From NCBI RefSeq assembly GCF_030549525.1, contig NZ_CP130831.1, positions 2,815,501 through 2,879,500 on the forward strand: a stretch of DNA of 64,000 nucleotides, read 5' to 3'. Origin of the DNA: Stenotrophomonas sp. 704A1. GTDB taxonomy: Bacteria > Pseudomonadota > Gammaproteobacteria > Xanthomonadales > Xanthomonadaceae. The position numbers were made by a program, and so were the translations under genes. Positions 10,551-22,042 of the stretch are shown here, piece by piece. Position 1 is the stretch's first letter. Every line of letters begins with the position of its first letter. The notes beneath the pieces were generated by a model. The model did not search any database and was not told the origin of the DNA. It was given only the letters and a program-made list of their open reading frames with translations.

Positions 10551-11372
10551 TCAATACAGCTCGCGCTGCAGGCCCAGGGTCGCCAGCACCTTGCTGGAGA
10601 TCTCCTCGATCGAGGTGTGGGTGGTGCTCAGGGTCGGGATGCGTTCCATCTGGAACATCGCCTCGGCCGCAGCCACCTCGCGCTTGCAGGTCTCCAGGTT
10701 GGCATAGCGCGAGTTCGGGCGGCGCTCCTGGCGGATCTGCTGCAGCCGATCCGGATCGATGGTCAGGCCGAACAGCTTGCGCCGGTAATTGCGCAGGCGC
10801 GGCGGCAGGCGATCGCTCTCCAGGTCCTCATCGGTCAACGGGTAGTTGGCCGCGCGCACCCCGTAGTGCAGGGCCAGATAGATGCAGGTGGGGGTCTTGC
10901 CGGCCCGCGACACCGCGACCAGGATCACATCGGCATCGTCGTAGTTCACGGCGATCCCGTCGTCATGGGTCAGCGCGAAATTCATCGCATTGATGCGGCG
11001 GTGGTAGGTGTCGAAATCAACCATGCCGTGGGCCTGGCCGACCCGGTTCAGGCGCGAACTGGACAGCTCGCGCTCCAGCGGCTCGATGAACGGAGCGAAC
11101 ACATCCAGCATCAGCGCCCCGCTCTCGGCCAGGATCAGGCTCAGGCTCTGGTCCACGCAGGAGTTCACCACGATCGGCCGGACCTGGTAGCGCTCCCCCG
11201 CCGCCTGGATCCGGGAACAGGCTTCCCGGGCTTTTTCGGGGTCATCGACAAAGGACATCCGGTCGGTAATGAAGCTGAACCCGGAGAACTGGGTCAGCAG
11301 GCTATGCCCAATGGTTTCAGCGGTGATACCGGTTCCATCGGAAACGTAGAACACCGGACGGATGGTCGACAT
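10551..11372 (-). CDS. ppsR: PEP synthase regulatory kinase/pyrophosphorylase
   Basis: A 273-residue DUF299-family protein that regulates phosphoenolpyruvate synthase by ADP-dependent threonine phosphorylation and phosphate-dependent dephosphorylation. Typical features are the N-terminal [19 protein letters not shown] and the nucleotide-binding loop [11 protein letters not shown] at about residues 153-163, followed by YLALHYG and a C-terminal region with [11 protein letters not shown]. It is divergent from ppsA across 144 bases, the usual arrangement for this regulator and its target, which strengthens the call. Confidence 0.95.
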   Translation of the reverse strand: MSTIRPVFYVSDGTGITAETIGHSLLTQFSGFSFITDRMSFVDDPEKAREACSRIQAAGERYQVRPIVVNSCVDQSLSLILAESGALMLDVFAPFIEPLERELSSSRLNRVGQAHGMVDFDTYHRRINAMNFALTHDDGIAVNYDDADVILVAVSRAGKTPTCIYLALHYGVRAANYPLTDEDLESDRLPPRLRNYRRKLFGLTIDPDRLQQIRQERRPNSRYANLETCKREVAAAEAMFQMERIPTLSTTHTSIEEISSKVLATLGLQRELY

Positions 11373-11516
11373 GCGCGCTTTTACCCCCTACGAAGCCTAA
11401 AAGGGCCGCCAGCACAAGCTTGTGCCGACAGCGGTCTGCCCGGCATCATATCGGCTTCTTCCTACGGACGCGGCCATTCAGCCCGCCTCGGGCGATGGCC
11501 AAACGGAGCATCGCGC

Positions 11517-13895
<2,379 letters not shown>

Positions 13896-13917
13896 TCCAG
13901 CCGCATGCAGTAAACAG

Positions 13918-13941
13918 AAACCCCGCCTCCGCGGGGTTTCT
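13918..13941 (+). terminator. Rho-independent terminator of ppsA
   Basis: AACCCCGC-CTC-CGCGGGGTTTCTG forms a GC-rich stem with a T-containing tail, 22 bases after the ppsA stop codon. Confidence 0.8.
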
Positions 13942-14054
13942 GCGTTTGGGGCCACAGATGGGCCAATACGACATTTGCAACTATTCCCGTAGCTACCTCG
14001 AATTGAACTACACACACTGGAAGGCTGAATTCACTTCCAATCCGCACTCTCACC

Positions 14055-14828
14055 ATGACCATCCCCTTCGCGCTGGGACTGTTCAATCATTCCGACCCGC
14101 CTGCAGCGTCACTGACATTCAAGCGCTTTCACGACCTTTCAATCTCAACGCTCGAAGCACGTGGAATACAGCCGACCTACTTCGCAGCTTCGGGCAAAGG
14201 GCACAGCGGCAAGATGGCGAAGCTGGGCAACGCAGCGCATCGACGACTTCTGGGCAGTGATTTCAACGACTTGACTCTCCTCAGTGTTGTCGCTGTACCC
14301 CAAGGAAGTGACTCGCCCGCCTTCGATCTGACGGCATCGGTGGACTTCGCCTCTTGTCCCGAGTTTGGAACCGAACTGCACCTGTTTTCCGAGGACGTTC
14401 GCTTTCCCTTTGCATCGCTCCCGCTCCGGGAGCTTCTGGTCGAGCTGACTCACCTGCATGACTGGGATTTCGGCTACCTCACCCACCCACCCTTCGAGCG
14501 CAGCCCAGAGGCCTATATTGCTGGCTATTCTGATGGCACGCAGCCGCAGGATGAAGAAGACCGCAACCAGGTCTGGTATGACACACCGCCGGAAACACGC
14601 CTGCGCAAGGCGCGCAACATCTTCCCGCTCAGCCTGCTGAATCCGGCGCAGCTGGGTGCGTCCGTCGCTCCCGGCAAGACACTGGCCGCACTGCTTCAGG
14701 GCACCCCGGGTTGCGCGCTGGACGAACTGGTACCTGGTCGCCTCTGGCTCAGCACGGTTGAGCCGCATCTGATTCAAGAACTGCGCTTTCTACTCAAGGG
14801 AACAGGCGTGCTGATCGAAGAAGGCTGA
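14055..14828 (+). CDS. hypothetical protein, 257 aa, possible immunity-type protein
   Basis: A 257-residue soluble protein without signal peptide or membrane segments. The GC content and codon use are noticeably lower than in ppsA and the mechanosensitive channel on either side, suggesting acquisition. Visible features include FALGLFNHSDPPAAS, KMAKLGNAAHRR, LHDWDFGYLTHPPFERSPEAY (core HDWDFGYLTHP) and LLKGTGVLIEEG. The acidic, Trp/Tyr-containing makeup and lone placement are reminiscent of orphan immunity proteins of polymorphic toxins, but no toxin gene is adjacent and I do not recognise the family. A short GC hairpin (CCCCGC-CTC-TGCGGGG) follows at about 14871-14887. Confidence 0.7.
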   Translation: MTIPFALGLFNHSDPPAASLTFKRFHDLSISTLEARGIQPTYFAASGKGHSGKMAKLGNAAHRRLLGSDFNDLTLLSVVAVPQGSDSPAFDLTASVDFASCPEFGTELHLFSEDVRFPFASLPLRELLVELTHLHDWDFGYLTHPPFERSPEAYIAGYSDGTQPQDEEDRNQVWYDTPPETRLRKARNIFPLSLLNPAQLGASVAPGKTLAALLQGTPGCALDELVPGRLWLSTVEPHLIQELRFLLKGTGVLIEEG

Positions 14829-14943
14829 CGTCACTTTCATTGGCGTCCAACCATACTGCGGCTGCATGCACTCCCCGCCTCTGCGGGGCGTGCGTGTTTC
14901 TGGCGTCCGCGCACGCCAAGACCACCGCTGCAAAGGAGTCCGC

Positions 14944-15840
14944 ATGATCGCCGTCGCTGCCCCACCCGCCCCCGCCGCAACCCCCTGGCTCCACTCACTC
15001 GACTGGGAGCGCCTGCTGGAAACCTACGGCGTGCCGTTGCTGGCCGCCATCGTGGTGCTGCTGGTGGGCCTGTGGGTGGCACGCCGCCTGTCTAATGCGA
15101 TGCCACGCGCTACCGCCCGTCTGGGCGTGGACCCGATGCTGGGCAGCTTCCTGCGCAACGTGGTCTATGCCGCGTCACTGGTGATCGTGGTGGTGCTGGC
15201 GATCGGCACGCTCGGCGTGCAGATCACCCCGCTGCTGGCCGTGCTCGGCACCGCCGGCCTGGCCGTTGGCCTGGCCCTGAAGGATTCGCTGTCCAACATC
15301 GCCTCCGGGGTGATGCTGGTGACCCTGCGTCCGTTCCGCGTCGGCGATGTGGTCACCGTGGCCGGGCAGACCGGCACGGTGCGTGAGGTGCGCATCTTCC
15401 AGACCGTCATCACCGGCGCGGACAACCAGCACACCACCATTCCGAACACGCTGATCACCGCCGCACCGATCATCAACCTGACCGCCGAACCGACCCGCCG
15501 CGTCGAACTGGTGGTGGGCATCGGCTACGAGGACAACATCCAGCTGGCGCGAGACACCGCGCTGGCGCTGATGAAGGCCGATCCGCGCGTACTGCAGACC
15601 CCGGCGCCGGACGTGGTGGTGTACGAGCTGGGCGCACATGCGATCAATCTCGGCATCCGCTGCTACGTGAAGTCCGCCGATTGGTTCGGCACCAAGGTCA
15701 CCCTGCTCGAACAGATCAAGCTGGGCTACGACAAGGCCGGCATCAACATTCCATACCCGCAGCAGGACATGCATCTGTACCTGCATGGCAAGGATGGCGG
15801 CGTGGTCGAGGCCGAGGCGCTGGTGCGCGACAAGCCCTGA
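14944..15840 (+). CDS. small-conductance mechanosensitive channel, MscS family
   Basis: A 298-residue MscS-type channel that opens under membrane tension to release solutes during osmotic downshock. Three hydrophobic segments (LLAAIVVLLVGLWVA; VVYAASLVIVVVLAIGTLGV in part; LLAVLGTAGLAVGLALKD) precede the conserved pore-lining and beta-domain stretch SLSNIASGVMLVTLRPFRVGD (core NIASGVMLVTLRPF). The C-terminal vestibule ends with GINIPYPQQDMHLYLH. ATG 14944 is preceded by AAGGAG at 6 bases, which decides the start against an earlier in-frame start at 14866. Confidence 0.93.
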   Translation: MIAVAAPPAPAATPWLHSLDWERLLETYGVPLLAAIVVLLVGLWVARRLSNAMPRATARLGVDPMLGSFLRNVVYAASLVIVVVLAIGTLGVQITPLLAVLGTAGLAVGLALKDSLSNIASGVMLVTLRPFRVGDVVTVAGQTGTVREVRIFQTVITGADNQHTTIPNTLITAAPIINLTAEPTRRVELVVGIGYEDNIQLARDTALALMKADPRVLQTPAPDVVVYELGAHAINLGIRCYVKSADWFGTKVTLLEQIKLGYDKAGINIPYPQQDMHLYLHGKDGGVVEAEALVRDKP

Positions 15841-15900
15841 TTCTGTTGGCGTGCGTCGTGCCCTGCCGGACGGCGCACACCGATGCCGCGCTGGGCGCTC

Positions 15901-16165
15901 GCCGGGCATGGCCCGGCGCTACCCGCTGCGTTGCGATCTTTCCGCCGGGCATGGCTTGGCGCTACCGCTGCGTCGCGACCTCTTCGCCGGGCATGGCCCG
16001 GCGCTACCCGATGCGTCGCGATCTTTACGCCGGGCATGGCCCGGCGCTACCCGTGCGTTGCGATCTTTCCGCCGGGCATGGCCCGGCGCTACCCGATGCG
16101 TCGCGACATCCCGCCGGGCATCGCGGCGCTACCGGGAAGGGGTAGCGCCGGGCCATGCCCGGCGG
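15901..16165. repeat. SMAG/REP array: six direct palindromes plus one inverted copy
   Basis: Six direct units of the form GCCGGGCATGGCCCGGCGCTAC start at 15901, 15944, 15986, 16029, 16071 and 16113, a regular 42-43 base period. They are separated by GATC-containing spacers such as GATGCGTCGCGATCTTT. One opposite-orientation unit (GTAGCGCCGGGCCATGCCCGGCGG) sits at 16142-16165. Unit 2 carries a mutated arm and unit 6 a short deletion. The array lies between the convergent channel and ene-reductase genes. This is an S. maltophilia GTAG-type element expanded in tandem; no RAYT transposase gene is in the window. Confidence 0.88.
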
Positions 16166-16173
16166 ATGCGGCA

Positions 16174-17289
16174 TCAGGCTTCGACGGCCTCTTCCAGCAC
16201 CGGGTAATCGGTGTACCCGGCCTCACTGCCACCGAAGTAGGTCGCGCGATCCGGTGCGTTCAAGGCTGCGCCGGTACGCAGACGCTCGGGCAGGTCCGGG
16301 TTGGCGATGAACGGCCTGCCGAACCCGATCAGATCGGCCCAGCCCTCGGCCAGCGCCTGCTCGGCGCGCCCGGCGCTGTACTTGCCGGCGTAGATCAGCG
16401 TGCCCGGATAGACCATCCGCAGCGCCTGCTTGAAGGCCACCGGCATCACCGGCGCGTCTTCCCAGTCGGCCTCGGCAATGTGCACATAGCCAACCCCCAG
16501 CTCGCCCAGCAGGTGCGCGGCGGCCAGATAGGTCGCCTGCGGCGTGTCGTCCACCGCGCCCTGCAGGGTGGTCAGCGGCGCCAGGCGCACGCCGACGCGC
16601 TCACCGCCAGCCACCGCCACCACCGCCTGCACCACCTCACGCAGGAAGCGCAGGCGGTTCTGCAGCGCGCCACCATAGCCATCGGTACGCTGGTTGGCCT
16701 GCGAGTCGATGAACTGGTTGATCAGATAGCCGTTGGCACCGTGCAGTTCGACGCCATCGAAACCGGCGGCGAGCGCGTTGCGGGTCGCCTGCGCATAGTC
16801 GGCGACGATGCCTGCAATCTCCTCCTCGGCCAGCGCGCGCGGCATCGAGTGCTGGATCATCTCGCCCACGCCGGCCTCCGGGCCGGCGCCGGTCGGGTCG
16901 ACAAACACCTTCACTCCCTCCGCCAACAGCGCCGACGACGAAACCGGCGCCGCGCCTCCAGGCTGCAGCGCCACGTGCGAGACGCGACCGACATGCCACA
17001 ACTGGGCAAAGATGCGGCCGCCTGCCGCGTGCACCGCAGCGGTCACCTGACGCCATCCCTCTACCTGCTCGGGACTGTGGATGCCCGGCGTCCAGGCATA
17101 GCCCTGGCCCTGCGGGCTGATCTGGGTGCCTTCACTGACGATCAGGCCGGCGCCGGCGCGCTGGGCGTAGTACTCGGCCATGCGGGGGGTGGCGATGTTG
17201 CCTTCGGCCGCACGCGAGCGGGTCATCGGCGGCATCACGATACGGTTGGGCAGCAGCAGCGCGCCCAGACGGTGGGGGGTGAACAGCAT
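16174..17289 (-). CDS. alkene reductase, old yellow enzyme family (NemA-like)
   Basis: A 371-residue FMN-dependent NAD(P)H oxidoreductase of the TIM-barrel OYE family. It carries MPPMTRSRA, GLIVSEGTQISPQGQGY (core VSEGTQIS), IFAQLWHVGRVSH, HGANGYLINQFIDS with the substrate-binding His/Asn pair, RTDGYGGALQNRLRF and GFGRPFIANPDL. Such enzymes reduce activated alkenes and electrophiles such as N-ethylmaleimide. Closest in pattern to NemA/XenA-type enzymes; the true substrate is unknown. The start at 17289 (MLFTPHRLG) is preferred because the preceding 25 in-frame residues are not conserved-looking. Confidence 0.92.
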   Translation of the reverse strand: MLFTPHRLGALLLPNRIVMPPMTRSRAAEGNIATPRMAEYYAQRAGAGLIVSEGTQISPQGQGYAWTPGIHSPEQVEGWRQVTAAVHAAGGRIFAQLWHVGRVSHVALQPGGAAPVSSSALLAEGVKVFVDPTGAGPEAGVGEMIQHSMPRALAEEEIAGIVADYAQATRNALAAGFDGVELHGANGYLINQFIDSQANQRTDGYGGALQNRLRFLREVVQAVVAVAGGERVGVRLAPLTTLQGAVDDTPQATYLAAAHLLGELGVGYVHIAEADWEDAPVMPVAFKQALRMVYPGTLIYAGKYSAGRAEQALAEGWADLIGFGRPFIANPDLPERLRTGAALNAPDRATYFGGSEAGYTDYPVLEEAVEA

Positions 17290-17429
17290 GGCGGCATTCT
17301 CTTGCGGGGGACTGCCGCAGAGGATGGGGATGCCGGCCGCAGCGCAACAGGCGTGCGCTGGCAAAACAGTTGTGCCCGCGAGGCAAGGATGGCGATGGGC
17401 CGTGCCACAGCCTCCCGCGCGGCGTGGGT

Positions 17430-18302
17430 CTACAGCGTGGGCTCGATCAACGCCCCGCCATGCGCCACCCGGTCATAGCAGGTGCGCACCACCTCTTCGC
17501 CGTACTTCAGCTCCAGCCGGCGCACGATGAAATGGCCACGCGCCATGTCCTGGTAATAGTCGGTGAACATGGTATTCAACGTCGCGCCCGCCGCCGCACC
17601 GACGATCGGCACCGCCTGTGCAGCGAACTTCTCGGTGACCACCACGCCGAAGCGCGCTGCCACCTTTTCCACCAGCTTGGCCAGCAGCTTGCCGGCTTCC
17701 TTTGGTGCGACACCCAAGGTCAGATCGCGCCCGGTCACCACGCGCCCGGCCAGTTCGGCCGACAGGTGGCGCATGACGTCGGTGGTGAAACCGCGGGCCA
17801 GGTAGTAGCCGGTCTCGCTGGCGTCATCGCGCGGCGAATTGCCGCCCAGCGCGAATACTTCCAGGCAGGCCTGGCGGGTGCTGAACTGGGACAGGTCGAA
17901 GCCTTCACTGCGGGCCACGTCGGCCACGGCACGCATCATGATCGTGGTCGACACCGGCAGTTCGATGAACAGTGCGGCGAAGCCGAAGGCGCCGCCCACG
18001 GCTCCCGAGGTGGCGGCCGCCAGCTTGTGCCAGCGCGTGGAGGCACGCTTGCCCGGCGCATTGTCCATGCTCCACAGCGCCGCCTGCGCGGACTTGGACA
18101 ACGCCGCCTGCACCGCACCGTGGATGCGGTTGGACACCGACGCCGGCAGCGCCTTCACCGCGAACTCCAGTGGCGTGCCGACCACGTTGGCCATGCGCGC
18201 GGTCAGGGTCGGCGCCTCCAGCAGTGCGACCGCCCGCTGCAGGTCGGACCAGTCGCGGGCGTCATGGGCGATATCGCGGGGCAGCAGGATGGGGTCGTTC
18301 AT
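17430..18302 (-). CDS. EcsC family protein
   Basis: A 290-residue protein with the EcsC-family pattern: LEFAVKALPASVSNRIHGAV, a glycine-rich amphipathic stretch (TSGAVGGAFGFAALFIELP), EGFDLSQFSTRQACLEVFALGG (core CLEVFALGG), and VPIVGAAAGATLNTMFTDYYQ near the C-terminus. EcsC was named from a Bacillus ABC-transporter operon, but its biochemical role is not settled and stand-alone copies are common. There is no signal peptide; the glycine/alanine-rich helices suggest membrane association. Lone gene between the ene-reductase and orn. Confidence 0.88.
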   Translation of the reverse strand: MNDPILLPRDIAHDARDWSDLQRAVALLEAPTLTARMANVVGTPLEFAVKALPASVSNRIHGAVQAALSKSAQAALWSMDNAPGKRASTRWHKLAAATSGAVGGAFGFAALFIELPVSTTIMMRAVADVARSEGFDLSQFSTRQACLEVFALGGNSPRDDASETGYYLARGFTTDVMRHLSAELAGRVVTGRDLTLGVAPKEAGKLLAKLVEKVAARFGVVVTEKFAAQAVPIVGAAAGATLNTMFTDYYQDMARGHFIVRRLELKYGEEVVRTCYDRVAHGGALIEPTL

Positions 18303-18414
18303 GGGGCGATCTTAGCGCCGCCGAGTTGAACGGAAGGTAGTGACGGCGCTGCCCGCAGGGCATCAAGTTGCGGGACGCCGGCGCGTCCTGAACGCCCCGG
18401 CGCTACCCTCACCC

Positions 18415-18987
18415 TCAGGCGGTCGGCAGGCCTGACAGCGCGCCCATGAACTGGCGGTAGTGGCGCAGCTCGTTGATCGAATCGTGCACATCGCTCAGCG
18501 CCGTATGGCTGCTGTTCTTGCCCACCCCGGCCGCCACCGTGGGTGCCCAGCGCTTGGCCAGTTCCTTCACCGTGGACACGTCCAGGTTGCGGTAGTGGAA
18601 GTACTTCTCCAGGCGCGGCATCTGCCGGTGCAGAAAACGCCGGTCCTGGCAGATGGAGTTGCCGCACATCGGCGAGAGGCCGGCCGGAATCCATTGCGCC
18701 AGGAAATTCACCGTCTGCGCTTCGGCCTGGCCCAGGGTCACGGTGCTGTCCACCACGCGCTGCCACAGGCCCGAGCGGCGGTGCTGGTTGCGGTTCCATT
18801 CGTCCATCGCTTCCAGCGTTTCCAGCGGATGGTGGATGGCGAACTCCGGGCCCTCGGCCAGCACGTTGAGCTGGGCATCGGTGACCACGGTGGCGATCTC
18901 GATGATCGAATCGTTGTCGGTATCCAGCCCGGTCATTTCCAGGTCGATCCAGATCAGTCGTTCGTTGGCCGCGCCGTTCTCCGCCAT
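18415..18987 (-). CDS. orn: oligoribonuclease
   Basis: A 190-residue DEDDh 3'-5' exoribonuclease that degrades dinucleotides and other nanoRNAs, including the pGpG released by c-di-GMP breakdown. The exonuclease motifs are complete: [11 protein letters not shown] (first Asp and Glu), [15 protein letters not shown], and [11 protein letters not shown] with catalytic His and Asp. Essential or growth-important in many gammaproteobacteria. The start at 18987 ([13 protein letters not shown]) fits the family length. It is transcribed alone, with a 112-base gap to EcsC. Confidence 0.96.
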   Translation of the reverse strand: MAENGAANERLIWIDLEMTGLDTDNDSIIEIATVVTDAQLNVLAEGPEFAIHHPLETLEAMDEWNRNQHRRSGLWQRVVDSTVTLGQAEAQTVNFLAQWIPAGLSPMCGNSICQDRRFLHRQMPRLEKYFHYRNLDVSTVKELAKRWAPTVAAGVGKNSSHTALSDVHDSINELRHYRQFMGALSGLPTA

Positions 18988-19063
18988 CGTGTCGCCTCGT
19001 TGCTGGGCAGGCGCGAGGCCGGCCGGTTAAGGGAAAGAGGCGCTCATCATACCCTTTCGCTGC

Positions 19064-19588
19064 TCAGCCCTCGCCGCCGTGATCTTCCAGCAACAGCGGC
19101 GGTTTGCCGCGCTTGGCGCGGAAATAATTGGTCAGGCGATTGCTCGCCTCCTTGGCCAGCACGCCCGCGTGAACCTCCACCCGGTGGTTGTGCCGGGCAT
19201 CGCCCAGCAGATCGAACACACTGCCGCAGGCCCCGGTCTTGGGGTCACTGGCGCCGTAGACCAGGCGCGCCACGCGGGCGTGCACGATCGCCATCGCGCA
19301 CATCGCACACGGTTCCAGCGTGACGTACAGGGTGCTGCCGACCAGGCGATGGTTGGCCAGCGCCCGCCCACCCTCGCGCATGGCCACGATCTCGGCATGC
19401 GCGCTGGGGTCGTGCGAGGCGATGTTGAGGTTCCAGCCTTCCCCCAGCAGCTGGCCATCGGCGCCGACCAGCACCGCGCCCACCGGGATCTCATCGAACT
19501 CGCGCTGCGCGCGCTCGGCCAGTGCCAGCGCGTGGCGCATCCAGTGTTCGTCGACGTCGTGCACCGGCACGCCCAGGGCATCAGTCAT
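19064..19588 (-). CDS. tadA: tRNA adenosine(34) deaminase
   Basis: A 174-residue zinc deaminase that converts A34 to inosine in tRNA-Arg(ACG). Zinc-binding and catalytic motifs are present: AHAEIVAMRE (His ligand and proton-shuttling Glu) and EPCAMCAMA (two Cys ligands), with the TadA-type ACGSVFDLL and HNHRVEVHAGVL downstream. The ATG at 19588 is chosen over a TTG at 19606, which would add six residues. The gene is followed after 76 bases by orn on the same strand. Confidence 0.95.
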   Translation of the reverse strand: MTDALGVPVHDVDEHWMRHALALAERAQREFDEIPVGAVLVGADGQLLGEGWNLNIASHDPSAHAEIVAMREGGRALANHRLVGSTLYVTLEPCAMCAMAIVHARVARLVYGASDPKTGACGSVFDLLGDARHNHRVEVHAGVLAKEASNRLTNYFRAKRGKPPLLLEDHGGEG

Positions 19589-19802
19589 CGTGTTTCTCGG
19601 GTTCAAGGGTCCAGCGCCCGCTCAGTGTAGCGCAGGCCTCCCGGACCTTCGGCAGAGATCGCCGCCGGCCAGGCGCGGCAATGCCGCTTGATCTTGCGTG
19701 AAGACTCCTTCACGCTGCGCCCGCGCTTTCGGCATTTTCGACGTCGGCGTGCTGTCGATACCTGGCAGTGAAATCACCTTTCGATCTCTACAGGGGGTAG
19801 TT

Positions 19803-20516
19803 TTGAACGCAGTTGCAGACACCACCGTGCAGGCCAGCCCTGCCGGAAAAGCCGCATGGATCACGCTGGCGATCGCTTGGTTGTGCTTCCTCATTCCGTT
19901 CCCGGGCCTGGGCCTGTTCCTGGGTTGGCCGCTGAACCTGGTGGCCTTCATCCTCGCCATCGTTGCCATGGCCAAGGGCGGCGCCATGAAGGGCCTGTTC
20001 CAGCTGCTGGGCTCGATCATCGTGTCGCCGATCGTGTACTTCGTGGGTCTGGCGGTCTTTGCCGGCACCCTGAGCGGCATCACCGAAAAGAGCCGTGCCG
20101 AGTACACCGCTGCCGCCGCCGCGGCCCAGGCTGACGCCAGCACCGCTGCTGCCGAGGCGGAAACCGCCGCCGGCAACGCCGCCCCTGAAGTGGCCAGCGA
20201 CGTGCAGGCCGCCTCTGCTATTGAAGTCAGCACCTCGACGCTGTTCCAGGATTACCAGGACAACGAGATCGCCGCTGACGGCAAGTACAAGGGCAAGGCG
20301 CTGCTGGTTTCCGGCACGGTCGATTCGATCAGCTCGGACTTCATGGACAAGCCGGTCGTGCAGCTGAGCGCCAAGCCGTTCGGCTTCGTACAGGCCAGCG
20401 ACCTGCCCATGGACGTGGCTGCCGGCATGAAGAAGGGGCAGCAGGTCACGCTGGCCTGCACCGGCAATGGCGAAGTCATCGGCTTCCCGGCGCTGTCCGC
20501 CTGCACCGTGCAGTAA
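19803..20516 (+). CDS. membrane-anchored OB-fold (tRNA_anti-like) protein
   Basis: A 237-residue protein with two hydrophobic segments (WITLAIAWLCFLIPFPGLGL and LGSIIVSPIVYFVGLAVFAG), an Ala/Glu-rich linker, and a C-terminal OB-fold domain (LFQDYQDNEIAADGKYKGK, LLVSGTVDSIS, KGQQVTLACTGNGEV) of the kind annotated tRNA_anti-like. The TTG at 19803 is chosen because AGGGGG lies 7 bases upstream and the upstream in-frame part is not conserved-looking. The OB domain probably lies outside the cytoplasm. Its ligand is unknown. A strong terminator follows. Confidence 0.82.
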   Translation: MNAVADTTVQASPAGKAAWITLAIAWLCFLIPFPGLGLFLGWPLNLVAFILAIVAMAKGGAMKGLFQLLGSIIVSPIVYFVGLAVFAGTLSGITEKSRAEYTAAAAAAQADASTAAAEAETAAGNAAPEVASDVQAASAIEVSTSTLFQDYQDNEIAADGKYKGKALLVSGTVDSISSDFMDKPVVQLSAKPFGFVQASDLPMDVAAGMKKGQQVTLACTGNGEVIGFPALSACTVQ

Positions 20517-20535
20517 GACACAACGCGGTGACACC

Positions 20536-20564
20536 CAGAGCCCCGCTTCGGCGGGGCTTTTTTG
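20536..20564 (+). terminator. Rho-independent terminator
   Basis: AGCCCCGC-TTC-GGCGGGGCT followed by six T residues, 20 bases after the stop of the OB-fold gene. Confidence 0.92.
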
Positions 20565-20621
20565 TCTGCAGCAGACGCTTCTCTACAATAGCGCCCTGCC
20601 CGAGGCCTCCTGGACAACGCA

Positions 20622-21059
20622 ATGACCACCCTGCGCCCTTCCCGTGCCAGCGACGGCGACTGTCTGGTCGACCTCTGGCGACGCGCCGTCGATGCCACCC
20701 ATCACTTCCTCAGCGCCGAGGACCGCCAGGCCATCGATGCCGAAGTGGCCGGCTTCCTGCCGCAGGCTGCACTGACCGTGGCGGTCGATGCCGACGACAG
20801 ACCGCTGGGCTTCATGCTGGTCGAGGGCACCCACATGGAAGCGCTGTTCATCGATCCCGAGGTGCGCGGCACCGGCATCGGCCGGCAACTGCTGCAGCAT
20901 GCGCTGGCGACCCACCCGCAGCTGAGCACCGACGTCAACGCACAAAACACTCAGGCCGTCGGCTTCTACCAGCGCATGGGATTCATGGAGACCGGGCGCT
21001 CAGCGGTCGACGCGCAGGGCCGCCCGTACCCCCTCATCCATCTGCGCCATCCCGGCTGA
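20622..21059 (+). CDS. GNAT family N-acetyltransferase (YjaB-like)
   Basis: A 145-residue acetyltransferase with the acetyl-CoA binding motif A in EVRGTGIGRQLLQHAL (R/QxxGxG/A), preceded by MEALFIDP and followed by NAQNTQAVGFYQRMGFMETGR, the typical motif B region. The pattern resembles YjaB-type enzymes, whose physiological acceptor is unclear. Encoded alone, convergent with the next acetyltransferase gene, with a 23-base gap. Confidence 0.9.
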   Translation: MTTLRPSRASDGDCLVDLWRRAVDATHHFLSAEDRQAIDAEVAGFLPQAALTVAVDADDRPLGFMLVEGTHMEALFIDPEVRGTGIGRQLLQHALATHPQLSTDVNAQNTQAVGFYQRMGFMETGRSAVDAQGRPYPLIHLRHPG

Positions 21060-21082
21060 TCGGCGCGCGATGGACGCGCCGA

Positions 21083-21589
21083 TCAGGCAACCGCTTCGAA
21101 TGCAGGCGAGTAAGCGACCTCTCCGCGCGGCAGCGGCGGTTGCATGAGCAATGCCTGGAAGTAGCCGGCCGGCACACCGGGCAGCACCAGGCCCGGCTCG
21201 GCACGAAACCCGAACCGTCCGTAGTAGTCGGGTTCACCGAGCACCACGCAGCCGCGTGCCCCGCGCGTGCGCAGTGCCTCCAGCGCGGCGCGCATCAGCG
21301 CAGTGCCAATGCCCTGCCCCTGCCGCTGCGGCAGCACCGAGATCGGACCGAGGCCGTACCAGCCCGTGCTCCCGTCCGACACCGTCACCGGCGACATCGC
21401 CACATGCCCCCTGAGCTCACCGTCGGCTTCCGCGACCAGCGAGACGCACAGCTCGTCGCGCCTGCGCAGCGCGTCAACGATGTAGTGCTCGGTATGGCTG
21501 CTGTGCGGCGCGTCGCGGAAAGCGGCTTCGGTAATCGTGTGGATGGCGACATGGTCGCCGGGCGATTCCTGGCGGATGGTGAGGATCAT
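21083..21589 (-). CDS. GNAT family N-acetyltransferase (YhbS-like)
   Basis: A 168-residue acetyltransferase with ISVLPQRQGQGIGTALMRAAL (motif A core RQGQGIGTAL), CVVLGEPDYYGRFGF (motif B) and an N-terminal TITEAAFRDAPHSSHTEHYIV segment. The YGLGPISVLP and PDYYGRFGF motifs are characteristic of the YhbS-like branch. Substrate unknown. Convergent with the preceding acetyltransferase. Confidence 0.9.
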   Translation of the reverse strand: MILTIRQESPGDHVAIHTITEAAFRDAPHSSHTEHYIVDALRRRDELCVSLVAEADGELRGHVAMSPVTVSDGSTGWYGLGPISVLPQRQGQGIGTALMRAALEALRTRGARGCVVLGEPDYYGRFGFRAEPGLVLPGVPAGYFQALLMQPPLPRGEVAYSPAFEAVA

Positions 21590-22042
21590 GGGGAAGCCGA
21601 TTCCAGTGAGATGGCGTGAATTGTTGATTTAGGTCACAGATCTGCAGAAGGAGGAGATGGCGACATTCGCCCACCCTCAATCGGCCGGAGCCCTTGTGCC
21701 GCAGCCGTTCAAACGGTATCGCGACGCGCCAGATGCGTCAAAATACCGGCACTTTCGTCCGGCAACGAGTGGCGCGGGGTTTCCCGGCCCCCGCATAATC
21801 GCTGGACCTGCCGCCAGGGATGGATATAGGGACATGGATGCACCATGCACTGCCACGCCATCGGCCCAGCGATGCTGGGACGCGCCGCCCACCGCGCGCG
21901 GCCGGCACGCCTTCCGCCTGCGCTGGCAGCAGGGACCCGGCGCCACAGCAGGCTCACGCGTTTCTCAAGTGCAAACGCATGGCCGGCCGGCGACTCCCGC
22001 GCCCTCTATCCCTGCCCCATGTTCCCCTCAAGGAGGCCGACA
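21590..22042. other. 453-base intergenic region, no gene recognised
   Basis: Low-complexity frames on both strands, none with convincing codon use. Lies upstream of the lipase cassette and downstream of the acetyltransferase start, so promoters for both probably lie here. A partial dyad CGGTAT...ATACCG at about 21715-21750 is visible but unassigned. Confidence 0.5.

Noticed and set aside
15901..16165. Possible CRISPR array because of the regular 42-43 base spacing
   Set aside because: The repeated units are palindromic GTAG-type REP elements, the spacers are short and near-identical, and there are no cas genes.
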